DNA from: Salinimicrobium profundisediminis
GTDB taxonomy: Bacteria > Bacteroidota > Bacteroidia > Flavobacteriales > Flavobacteriaceae
Assembly (NCBI RefSeq): GCF_026241755.1
Contig: NZ_JAPJDA010000015.1
Span: 61,847 to 125,846, forward strand
Reading direction: 5' to 3'
Length of the DNA: 64,000 bases
Shown here: piece after piece, positions 27,501 to 34,872 of the stretch
Position numbering within the stretch: the stretch's first letter is position 1
Layout of the letters: each line of letters starts with the position of its first letter
The notes under the pieces: model-generated
What the model saw: only the letters and a program-made list of their open reading frames with translations
Databases searched by the model: none
What the model was told of the DNA's origin: nothing
Program-made: the position numbers and the translations under genes

Positions 27501-28344
27501 CATTTTTGCGCAAACTGTTACGGTTGCCGCCCGTAATATCGGCCGGAATATTCACCACTTCGTTCTTTGCTACCATAGCCGATGAGCCGCCGCCATCAAG
27601 ATTAAGGGCTTCTTTGGCTCCTGTCATTTTCATAAGAATGGCAAGTTCGGGTAAAGTGACACCGGCACTGGCTTTTTGCCTGCCGTCTACAACCATCATA
27701 ATTAAATGCTCCTGCCCGTCATAGCCAATGGCAGTTCTTGGATGCCGTATTGTGTGGCTGCCTCCAAAACCTTCTTCTTTTGTAGTTACATTTATTTTAC
27801 CATCTTTTAATAATACAGGGCCGCCACCAACTGCCTGGGTGGCCGAAAAGGCTTTTCCTCTCTTTCCCTCTGGGAGTAAAATATTAAACGGGATTTTATC
27901 TTCTGAAGCTAAGGTCCAGGTGATTTGTGGCTTGGCGTTTAGCATTCCAAAAGCTCCCCTGGGCGTCTCTCCCGAGGGGCCGGGAGCTATAATTTCACCA
28001 TCAGATATGAGCGCACTTACCGATGAGGTTGCGGCAAAATATCCGCCGTTAATGGAGAGTATTCCGTTGTTGTTGTCGTGAGTTTGTTTTGTGGTCTCAC
28101 GATGGGTGTTGCTGCCAATAGCCCTTAATTTCAGGTTTTCATCCTTAAGATCAATCTTGGCATATACTGCTTTCACCGGGGCACCATCGGCTAAACTTCC
28201 GAAGCCATCAAAGATTTGAACTGAAGCCGGAAGCAAGATATTGAGGTCTTCCCTGGGTTGCCAGTCCAGCTTGATTTGCTGCGCAAAAAGGGAATTGATC
28301 CCAATCCAGAAGAAGAGGAGTAGAGAAATTGATCTTGTGTACAT
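24568..28344 (-). CDS. Multidomain phosphodiester glycosidase (NAGPA) - calcineurin phosphoesterase - beta-propeller
   Basis: 1258-aa secreted protein. After a signal peptide (to LFAQ) come: a phosphodiester N-acetylglucosaminidase (NAGPA/PF09992) domain at about 90-290 with TRGAFGM-like, GGGPVLL, RTAIGYDG and LNLDGGGSSAMV motifs; a golvesin-like domain (about 300-435); a calcineurin-like metallophosphoesterase (about 440-690: SDLN, VCGGDMV, LGNHDGP, LGHMP, SGHQHAYYPG); a CHRD-like domain (about 755-845); an Fn3-like domain (about 860-975); and an SMP-30/NHL-like propeller to the end. The NAGPA domain hydrolyses GlcNAc-1-phosphodiesters. In Gram-positive walls such a bond joins teichoic acid to MurNAc, so this may be a teichoic-acid-removing enzyme. 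It carries two copies of the dispersed palindrome in frame. Confidence 0.85.
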   Translation of the reverse strand: MYTRSISLLLFFWIGINSLFAQQIKLDWQPREDLNILLPASVQIFDGFGSLADGAPVKAVYAKIDLKDENLKLRAIGSNTHRETTKQTHDNNNGILSINGGYFAATSSVSALISDGEIIAPGPSGETPRGAFGMLNAKPQITWTLASEDKIPFNILLPEGKRGKAFSATQAVGGGPVLLKDGKINVTTKEEGFGGSHTIRHPRTAIGYDGQEHLIMMVVDGRQKASAGVTLPELAILMKMTGAKEALNLDGGGSSAMVAKNEVVNIPADITGGNRNSLRKNASALVLSQKLRAKEKEIFYYDTSGDNYREFGLWKNSNAVNYYGNTPSRTTSAGLNYNKAIYKFDSLPQKNYQLAAWWTVNEEENTSKAAYVIHHAHNRDTVYVDQSSLKTQGKWNVLGTYQLGAKDSLEIIGAGKEGSLVADAIRLVATTNSPVLPARGDVRIAVISDLNSGLGAANYEWQVDSIINRIPRLWQPDLVVCGGDMVAGMGINDSLLLKKMWAGFDDHIAQPLKNAKIPFAFTLGNHDGPRSYKLERAMTARYWNDNLPSLNFIDKTHFPHYYSFVKDGVFFVSWDASSSEITSENLAWMEQQFETPEAKNAGYRFVLGHMPLYSVAQERDSKGNVLQQPEKLQNLLEKHKVHTYISGHQHAYYPGKRGDLKFFNTGAAGSGARGWLTLEDAPVNTVTIMDIFKENDSIAYTTYEIKTPDAGKMKIFDEKKLPASVFGVNGHILRQDVAVNSSAEGIFSPVSTAEKATGKVLAKISSKNVIFEGSLQDLSGKAVAADLFLGRHTEKGKKLLSLKLKSRRSGARISGEMPASRDLQEYLSVGALYVQVESTSGTFRAQLYPQNNQLPPAPQITSHQEKNIYGLRNLEALYELQWEKVIDPDGDFVSYKYEVATDRGFKNVIFQQYSGRSNSIKLTEQDWFNFLGNASEGEPVRFYHRVTATDGKNISPGPVAALRLMKSTQPLDDLIEVPATKLKFSGKIHPSGAGYGAEWDHMGKIWLADYNSGLIIKDSNGDDVPFSPLTEVKINQETYNLRPVNGIGVDNDGNILVGRNRHLIKINAKTGEGLAVWEVPEGKRAITAPRASASGEIYAMSLFGDDPNYVLKQSINDPTTFELVRTLELESRILSRTFDMGHDGKTLYFPDPGSPIIQKFSSEDGISYKKEKDIVSTASGSSAIEIMEDGRLFAAVRASGIAPSTFHFRDEKEQRMWTIELPEVDGAEPRGIGVSPDGKTLIFCSWDKGGGFYRFDIE

Positions 28345-28350
28345 GTAATT

Positions 28351-30189
28351 TTATTTCCAGGTTAAAATCACCACTTTCCCATCCATGGTAGATGCGATAA
28401 GGCTATTGCTGTCTAAAACTCTAATGCTGTTAACCATAGAATGGTCGATCTTATATTTCCAGTTTATTGCTTCGGTTGTGGTATTGAGGCTGTATACAAC
28501 GCCATTTCTGGTACCAAATATGATTTGCCCATCCTGTTCAAAAAGCATGGAAGGCACGTGATCATAGCCAAATTTGGCATTGATCCTTTTAAGCAATTTT
28601 GGTTCCTCTTTTTCAGTAGCAAAGATTACCACATCATCATTCATAGTCTTTCCAAAAAGGCGTTTTCCATCTTTTGAAATTCCCAGGGATTCTCTTACTG
28701 TAGCTTCATTGGTTCTCCAAAGCGTTTTTCCTGAATTTGCATCTATAGCAGAAAGATACCTGTCTGGAGCCACAATATACACCACTCCGTCTTGTGCTAC
28801 TGGAATAACCATGGCAGGGGAAAACATGCGGTTTGGCGAATCATTGTTCCATTTCCAGTTGAGGGTCCCGGTTTCTTTATTAAGCGCGTAAAGATTCCTG
28901 TCCCAGGCACCAAAGATCACCTGGTCTTTATAGATAAGAGGCGTGGAAACAACCGGGCCATTGAGGCCTTCAAAAACCCATTTTTCGGCACCTGTTTTAG
29001 CATTTAGCGCACGAAATTTTCCATCACTTCCACCTATATAAACAACACCGTCTTCAACAATAGGCGAGCCCAAAACTGAATGTTCTGTTTTTGTTTTCCA
29101 ATTAAGTTTTCCAGAAGCTGCTTTGAGGGAATAAATATTTCCGTCGCCAGATCCAAAGATCACTGTATTACGGAAGATGGCAGGAGAAGAGAATATTCCG
29201 CCTTCAGTCTCAAAGCTCCACACGATTTTTCCTGTTGCTTCAGAAAGGGCTTCTACTTTACCGGTGCTGTTGCCAAAGATCACCATTCCATCAATATATG
29301 CCGGAGTGGAAATCACATTGGCATCGGAATGGTACTCCCATTTCTTTTGAACCTGCGGGAAAGAATCATTCACGGCATAAGAAGGTCTTTCATAGATGTT
29401 GTCATTTTGAAAATCTCTATTGCCAAGGGGAATTTCCCGCCATGCAGTAGCAGTTTCGCCTCCGGGAGTACGCTCTCTAAAAATGGCATTTTCGGAAGTT
29501 ATTTCTACAATGTTATATCCGCCCACTTCCTGCCCGGCCCGAAGATTTGACCTTCCCATAGTTCCTGGAATACCTTCAAAATCGAGGGCTTTATTCCTGT
29601 GTCCATGGCCGCAAATGGCAAATTGTGTATTGTAATTTTTCAGCCGGTCTATGGCTTCATACCAGTTGTCAAGGCTGTTATCTAGCGGATAATGGTTAAC
29701 GAAGATGATAGGTTGATCCGTGGGAGTCTCCTCAAGTACTTTGTCCAGCCAAACAATGGCATCTCGTGGAATATGCCCGTCGGACATTCTTACATAAGGA
29801 CCCGAAGCATTACCTATGAACTTAAAGCCTTTGTGCTCAAACACAAATTTGTCATATCCAAATTCACGGATAAAACTCACTCCGCCAGATTCTGACCAGC
29901 CGGTGTCATGATTTCCGGGCAGGATGTACCATGGAATTTCCAGCTTATCTATAATACTTTTAGCAAGTTCAATTTCTTCATCGGTTCCCATTTCGGTAAT
30001 ATCACCGGTGAGCAGAACGAAATCCAGGCCTTCAAGGCTGTTGATGTCTTCCACTGTTCTTTGCAGATCTTCTTCGGCCACGCCATTTGGGGAGCCAATA
30101 TGGGTATCGGTTACAAAAGCGAATTTAAATTCCTGCGCCTGCAGGCAAAGGTTGAAGAAGAATAGAATTCCGAAGAAGATCTTTTTCAT
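28351..30189 (-). CDS. Calcineurin-like phosphoesterase fused to PQQ/WD-like beta-propeller
   Basis: 612 aa, secreted (leader to LCLQAQ). The N-terminal metallophosphoesterase (about 20-270) shows all five motifs: TDTHIG, LTGDITEMG, PGNHD, VNHYP and GHGHRN. The C-terminal half (about 290-612) is a PQQ-binding-like quinoprotein propeller with repeated blades such as VVYIGGSDGKFRALNAKTG and VIFGAWDRNLYALNKETG. Here the propeller is probably a binding or scaffold module rather than a dehydrogenase. It starts 15 nt downstream of the amidase-NamZ gene and 6 nt before the NAGPA gene, in one operon. Likely substrates are extracellular phosphodiesters or phosphomonoesters released from wall polymers. 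Confidence 0.88.
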   Translation of the reverse strand: MKKIFFGILFFFNLCLQAQEFKFAFVTDTHIGSPNGVAEEDLQRTVEDINSLEGLDFVLLTGDITEMGTDEEIELAKSIIDKLEIPWYILPGNHDTGWSESGGVSFIREFGYDKFVFEHKGFKFIGNASGPYVRMSDGHIPRDAIVWLDKVLEETPTDQPIIFVNHYPLDNSLDNWYEAIDRLKNYNTQFAICGHGHRNKALDFEGIPGTMGRSNLRAGQEVGGYNIVEITSENAIFRERTPGGETATAWREIPLGNRDFQNDNIYERPSYAVNDSFPQVQKKWEYHSDANVISTPAYIDGMVIFGNSTGKVEALSEATGKIVWSFETEGGIFSSPAIFRNTVIFGSGDGNIYSLKAASGKLNWKTKTEHSVLGSPIVEDGVVYIGGSDGKFRALNAKTGAEKWVFEGLNGPVVSTPLIYKDQVIFGAWDRNLYALNKETGTLNWKWNNDSPNRMFSPAMVIPVAQDGVVYIVAPDRYLSAIDANSGKTLWRTNEATVRESLGISKDGKRLFGKTMNDDVVIFATEKEEPKLLKRINAKFGYDHVPSMLFEQDGQIIFGTRNGVVYSLNTTTEAINWKYKIDHSMVNSIRVLDSNSLIASTMDGKVVILTWK

Positions 30190-30204
30190 TCCAGTAGTTT
30201 AAAG

Positions 30205-31986
30205 TTAGTACAGTAGGTATTGGGCTCTTTTTTGCCTGAAGCTTTCCAGGCCATTTTTCCATTGCGCAATAATCTCTTCAGGTGAATTTCCTGCGTCGAG
30301 CATCTCACGCACTTCAGAAGTTCCTAAAAGTCCGTCGAGACGAGGTTGCCGCCACGCCATTTTTTCAGGATGAAGGGTTTTTAGAGCATGCAGAATATAG
30401 ACACCGGCTTCGGTCGATTTAAAAATGTCACGGTCTGTTACGAGCATTTCCACACCATTTACCTGCTCTCCCAGAAATTTTGGAGGATAGATCTTAATTC
30501 CGTCAACGATACTGTCGGGCATAAACATGACGGGGCGAAAATCAACGCCTTTTAATTTATAACTGTTCAATTGATCGGCTAATTCCCGGCCTTTTACCCA
30601 TGGTGCCCCAATACGTTCAAATGGATAGATAGTACCACGCGCTTCAGAATATTCTGTGCCTTCAAGGAGGCAGGTAGCGGGATAGACTACTGCTGTTTGC
30701 AGCGTGAGCATATTGGGAGAAGGCTTTACCCACGGTAATCCTGTTTCGTCATACCACTGATTCCTTTTATAATTCTGAAGGGGAACCACTGTTAAATTTG
30801 CCTTTTTTAAACCTTTTTCTTCCCTTTCACCATTGTACATCATGGCGAGTTCTCCTATCGTCATTCCGTGAGTAACAGGAATAACACCTATACCTTTTTC
30901 CGCATCAAGTGCTTTGCCCACCGGCCCATCAACATAAGTGGCGGAAATAGCATTGGGACGGTCAAGAACAATGAAAGATTTGTCATTTTCGGCAGCTGCT
31001 TCCTGTACCAGGAGCATAGTTTTAATATAGGTATAATATCTGGCTCCTATATCCTGAATATCAAATACAACCACATCTACCTGCTCTAGCATTTCGGGAG
31101 TGGGTTTCCGTGTTTTTCCGTAGAGAGAAATAATAGGGAGTCCTGTTTTGTTGTCTGTGCCATTGGCAACATGAGTATCTTCTTCACCTCTCAATCCATG
31201 CTCGGGGCCAAAGAGTATATTTAATTCAACATCTGGATGGTCATTCAACAAGTCGATAAGGTGAGTGCCATCAGGTAATAATCCGGTATGATTTGTAACC
31301 AGCCCCACTCTTTTTCCTTTTACCAGGTGAGCAAAGGCCGGAGATAAAAGTTGCTCGGCCCCAATTTTTACCCGGGGATTGTGTAAGTCCTCCACCTTTT
31401 TTCTAAGCGCAGGCAACAGCCGGTAGAGGTCTGTGCCCGGGCAGGTAGTCTCTGCCTGATCTTTGTGTCCTGAAATAGCTTCTGCAGGGATTTTATATTT
31501 CTCAGCTATAGCCAGTACAAGTTTTTCGAGATTCTTTACTTGTTTGTCGTTGATCTTTTCCTGGTTGAAATTTCCCTCTACCACAACCAATGCATGGCCG
31601 TTGAGGTTATAATTGGTATTGGAATCTCCCTGATACTCAAGTTCCCTTCCTTCAGCTACACTGCCATCAACACCAATGTAAAAATGATAGGGTACATCGG
31701 GCCACGGCTTTTTAGGTGTTCCGTCCCCCAAAGCTCCTTCACTGTAAGAAAACTTCTGAAGGGCCTGTAACTTTTCTGAAGTACTGCGATCTTTATTCTG
31801 GAATGTGCCCGTGTGGTGAATAGTGATCATGCGGGGAATGTGCCGGATAACTTCCATTTTTGGAGGGTTGGCCTGCCATTCCTTTCGGGTTATAATGTCT
31901 ATACCTTCTACCTCTATTTGCGCTGTGGCAGAGTTACTAAGAAGGAGTTGAACCACTAAGGCAAAAAAGAGAGCTTGAAATCGCAT
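30205..31986 (-). CDS. Amidase_2 / NamZ (DUF1343, GH171-type) fusion
   Basis: 593 aa with signal peptide (to SATAQ). The N-terminal Amidase_2/PGRP-like domain (about 30-190) has zinc ligands in ITIHHTG, a second His in GHKDQAETTCPG and the Cys of that loop. It cleaves MurNAc from L-Ala. The C-terminal domain (about 210-593) is DUF1343: KRVGLVTNHTGLLPDGTHLIDLL, FGPEHGLRGEEDTHV, VVFDIQDIGARYYTYI and LPWVKPSPNM. DUF1343 is the family of B. subtilis NamZ (YbbC), an exo-beta-N-acetylmuramidase that removes MurNAc from the non-reducing end. The fusion would strip the peptide and then the exposed MurNAc. The NamZ His and Glu residues look intact. Confidence 0.92.
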   Translation of the reverse strand: MRFQALFFALVVQLLLSNSATAQIEVEGIDIITRKEWQANPPKMEVIRHIPRMITIHHTGTFQNKDRSTSEKLQALQKFSYSEGALGDGTPKKPWPDVPYHFYIGVDGSVAEGRELEYQGDSNTNYNLNGHALVVVEGNFNQEKINDKQVKNLEKLVLAIAEKYKIPAEAISGHKDQAETTCPGTDLYRLLPALRKKVEDLHNPRVKIGAEQLLSPAFAHLVKGKRVGLVTNHTGLLPDGTHLIDLLNDHPDVELNILFGPEHGLRGEEDTHVANGTDNKTGLPIISLYGKTRKPTPEMLEQVDVVVFDIQDIGARYYTYIKTMLLVQEAAAENDKSFIVLDRPNAISATYVDGPVGKALDAEKGIGVIPVTHGMTIGELAMMYNGEREEKGLKKANLTVVPLQNYKRNQWYDETGLPWVKPSPNMLTLQTAVVYPATCLLEGTEYSEARGTIYPFERIGAPWVKGRELADQLNSYKLKGVDFRPVMFMPDSIVDGIKIYPPKFLGEQVNGVEMLVTDRDIFKSTEAGVYILHALKTLHPEKMAWRQPRLDGLLGTSEVREMLDAGNSPEEIIAQWKNGLESFRQKRAQYLLY

Positions 31987-31989
31987 TTT

Positions 31990-32913
31990 TTAAAGGTATT
32001 TTTGATAAAGATTATAAAGGATCTTAAGGTCCTCGTCTGTTAATTCAGAATTGATGTCCTTTTGAATAAAATGGATCTTGAAAGATTGAATAGCTGCATC
32101 TAAATCACTAACATCATAACCAATTACCCGCAGGGCGAGTTTTGGATCTATTGTTAGGTGAAGGGAATCTGTTTTTTTACCTTCTTGCGCAATTTCACTT
32201 CCATTAAGATCAATCTCCCTGATCTTATTTACCGGTACAAGGCTGTCTCCAATTACTTTTGGTTCCACCTCAATATCATCATACCAGTGGCCAAAACCTT
32301 TTTTAGCCAATTTCTCCCAAGGAAAATTAGGGTTTGGATCTACTTTTCTGCCGGGGGCAATATCTGCGTGACCAATAAAATTTGGTGTGGGTATGTTGTG
32401 TCTTTCTTTAAGAACACTCAATAACTCTATAAGGCTTTCAATTTGAGCATCGGCAAAGGGTTCAAAGCCATTATTATCTAGTTCTATACCAATAGAGGAG
32501 GAGTTAAGATCTGTATCATTACCCCATTTCCCTGCGCCAGCATGCCACCCGCGGTAAAAATCGTTGAGCATTTGGTATATTTCACCGTCACGACCAATAA
32601 CGTAGTGAGAACTTACAGAAGTGCGGCGAAGGGTAAAGGTTTTTAAGGTATGGTCAACAGAATTTTGTGCGGTGTGATGAATGATCACGTAATTTGGTTT
32701 TCGCAGACTAAAATTCGTAGTGCCAACAGGATAGGGGCCATAATCCAGCAGTGTGTCGTCTGAATGTTGCTGCGGAAATGTTTTTAAATTCCGTGCATAT
32801 TCCCGGGCCTGCTTTTTATGTGCGCGGTTGGTTTTTGAATAAGGGTTGGTACCGCAACCTATTAGTAGGGATAACAGGAGGGTACCAACCCACATTAAAT
32901 GATTTTTTCTCAT
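31990..32913 (-). CDS. N-acetylmuramoyl-L-alanine amidase, lipoprotein
   Basis: Amidase_2 enzyme, 307 aa when started at the ATG at 32913. This start gives a perfect lipoprotein leader (MRKNHLMWVGTLLLSLLIGC) and leaves one base after the nagB stop; an upstream start would overlap nagB and bury the leader. Zinc ligands are visible in YVIIHHTAQ and GHADIAPGRKVDPNPNFPW, and WHAGAGKWGN is a further family motif. The C-terminal part resembles the peptidoglycan-binding-like tail of AmiD. AmiD-type enzymes cut MurNAc-L-Ala in both MurNAc and anhydro-MurNAc muropeptides. It probably sits in the outer membrane facing the periplasm or exterior. Confidence 0.92.
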   Translation of the reverse strand: MRKNHLMWVGTLLLSLLIGCGTNPYSKTNRAHKKQAREYARNLKTFPQQHSDDTLLDYGPYPVGTTNFSLRKPNYVIIHHTAQNSVDHTLKTFTLRRTSVSSHYVIGRDGEIYQMLNDFYRGWHAGAGKWGNDTDLNSSSIGIELDNNGFEPFADAQIESLIELLSVLKERHNIPTPNFIGHADIAPGRKVDPNPNFPWEKLAKKGFGHWYDDIEVEPKVIGDSLVPVNKIREIDLNGSEIAQEGKKTDSLHLTIDPKLALRVIGYDVSDLDAAIQSFKIHFIQKDINSELTDEDLKILYNLYQKYL

Positions 32914-32914
32914 C

Positions 32915-34834
32915 TTAAAACTGCCACTTGACAAAGGCTTCCATGGCTTCGTAATTTGCAAGGCCTAACTTGTGGTAAGCCTTTGCTGTTTCACGATTTC
33001 TATCTTCGGCTCTTTGCCAGAATTCTCTTTCATCATCTCCGGGGAATACAGGACGGTCTTTTTGTGACTGGTGCTGAAAGATGGCATCGCGTTTTCTTTG
33101 CACTTCCTGAGGTGATAAAGGAACTGCCATTTGAACTTCATGAGTTTCAAATTCATGCCATGCACCACGGTACAACCATAGCCAGGTATCTTTGATCCAG
33201 TCTTCAGTTTCTTTTAGTCGCTTTAAGGCTTCTACCACAATATTAAAACATACCAGGTGGGTACCGTGTGGATCGGCAAAATCTCCTGCTGCAAAAACCT
33301 GGTGTGGTTTTACTTTCTTCAGCAAGTCCATGGTAATTCTCACATCTTCATCTGTAGGAGGGTTTTTCACCGTTTTTCCGGTTTCATAGAAAGGGAGTGC
33401 CATAAAGTGGATATTGTCATCTTGCAATCCTGCATAACGTGCTCCTGCGATAGCTTCTGTCTTTCTTATAAACCCTTTTACATCCCTTATTTCAGGAAGG
33501 TCTAATTGGTTTGGCTGCTTCGTCTTAAGGAAATTCCGCATTTCATCGTAGATCTTTTCCAGTTTGCTACTGTCTTCTCCAATACTTTTGTTGAAGTCAA
33601 TCGCAAATTCCACATAACGCAAAACGTCGGTGTCCCAAACGGCAGTATTTCCGGAGGTTTGATAAGCCACGTGCACATCATGTCCCTGATCTACCAGTCT
33701 AATAAAAGTACCTCCCATAGAGATCACATCATCATCTGGATGAGGGGAGAAAATAAGGGAGCGTTTTTGAGCAGGTTCAGCTCTTTCGGGGCGCTGTGAA
33801 TCGTCGGCATTGGGTTTTCCACCCGGCCATCCCGTAATAGTGTGCTGCAGCTGATTAAAGACGTTGATATTTATGTTATAGGCTGGTCCTTTTTCTGTAG
33901 CCAACTGTGCCATTCCGTGAGTGTTGTAATCTTCATCGGTCAACTTCAGGATGGGTTTATTGACTTCTTCCGACAGCCAGATGACTGCTTTGCGAATAAG
34001 CTCATCATCCCAGCTACAGTCTTTTACAAGCCACGGAGTGTTAAAACGGGTTAGTTCGGCAGCGGCATCTTGATCGAGGACAAACTCAGTATTTTCTGAA
34101 AGCTGCAGGTAAGTGGCAGGGACCTCGCCTGAAATTTCTCCTTCTACAGCTTTTTTAATGATAGAGGCTTTTTTCCTGTTCCAGGCCATAAGGATAATTT
34201 CCTTTGCCTTAAAAATGGTTCCAATTCCCATCGTGATGGCTTTTGTTGGAACATTTTCTTTTCCCCCAAAATCCCGTGACGCATCCCGCCTGGTAAGATC
34301 ATCTAACGTTACAAGCCTTGTTCCGGAGTTAGGGGCCGATCCTGGTTCATTGAAACCTATATGCCCGGTTCTACCTATCCCCAGAATTTGTAAGTCTAAC
34401 CCTCCCAGTGCTTCTATTTGGTTCTCATATGCAATACAGAAATCTGCAATCTCTTCTTTTTCAAGTGTACCATCGGGAATATGGATGTTCTCCTTTTTGA
34501 TATCAATATGATCAAAGAGGTTTTCTTTCATAAAAGTCACGTAACTCTGCCGTGACTCGGGATTCATGGGGTAGTACTCGTCAAGGTTAAAGGTGATGAC
34601 ATTTTGGAAACTAAGGCCGTCTTCTTTGTGACGGCGAACCAGTTCTTCATAAACCTGTACCGGAGTAGCTCCAGTTGCCAGGCCTAACACAGCCATTTCT
34701 CCCCGATCCTGCTTTCTTTTTATCAGGTTAGCAATGCGATTGGCAACTTTAAGGGAGGCTATATGTGCATTGTCATAGACACTAACGGGGACTTTTTCAA
34801 AACGTGTTTCTTCAAGAAGATTTAATCTTGCCAT
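32915..34834 (-). CDS. nagB: Glucosamine-6-phosphate deaminase fused to PIG-L/LmbE deacetylase
   Basis: 639 aa, cytosolic. Residues about 1-270 are NagB: VLGLATGATPVQVYEEL, the catalytic NLDEYYP, and GIGRTGHIGFNEPGS (His-Glu pair). Residues about 355-620 form a PIG-L/LmbE domain with the metal motif FSPHPDDDVISMGGTF and the distal DPHGTH. NagB turns GlcN-6-P into fructose-6-P and ammonia. LmbE domains remove acetyl groups from GlcNAc-containing compounds. No nagA is present in the locus, so the second domain may supply GlcNAc-6-P deacetylation in the same polypeptide. Fusions of this kind occur in other Bacteroidota. The ROK repressor gene lies 38 nt upstream. Confidence 0.92.
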   Translation of the reverse strand: MARLNLLEETRFEKVPVSVYDNAHIASLKVANRIANLIKRKQDRGEMAVLGLATGATPVQVYEELVRRHKEDGLSFQNVITFNLDEYYPMNPESRQSYVTFMKENLFDHIDIKKENIHIPDGTLEKEEIADFCIAYENQIEALGGLDLQILGIGRTGHIGFNEPGSAPNSGTRLVTLDDLTRRDASRDFGGKENVPTKAITMGIGTIFKAKEIILMAWNRKKASIIKKAVEGEISGEVPATYLQLSENTEFVLDQDAAAELTRFNTPWLVKDCSWDDELIRKAVIWLSEEVNKPILKLTDEDYNTHGMAQLATEKGPAYNININVFNQLQHTITGWPGGKPNADDSQRPERAEPAQKRSLIFSPHPDDDVISMGGTFIRLVDQGHDVHVAYQTSGNTAVWDTDVLRYVEFAIDFNKSIGEDSSKLEKIYDEMRNFLKTKQPNQLDLPEIRDVKGFIRKTEAIAGARYAGLQDDNIHFMALPFYETGKTVKNPPTDEDVRITMDLLKKVKPHQVFAAGDFADPHGTHLVCFNIVVEALKRLKETEDWIKDTWLWLYRGAWHEFETHEVQMAVPLSPQEVQRKRDAIFQHQSQKDRPVFPGDDEREFWQRAEDRNRETAKAYHKLGLANYEAMEAFVKWQF

Positions 34835-34872
34835 AGTATTTGTAGAGGTATAATGTAGTATGATATTTCAGT

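Noticed and set aside
29080..29550. Open frame of 156 codons opposite the phosphoesterase-propeller gene
   Set aside because: Fully antisense to a gene with complete metallophosphatase motifs; composition is that of a shadow frame.
32914..32961. Upstream start of the amidase lipoprotein overlapping nagB
   Set aside because: It would put 16 residues before the signal sequence; the ATG at 32913 gives a clean lipoprotein leader and no overlap.
34113..34511. Open frame of 132 codons on the plus strand inside nagB
   Set aside because: It lies wholly opposite the well-supported NagB-PIG-L gene and has no recognisable domain; a shadow frame.
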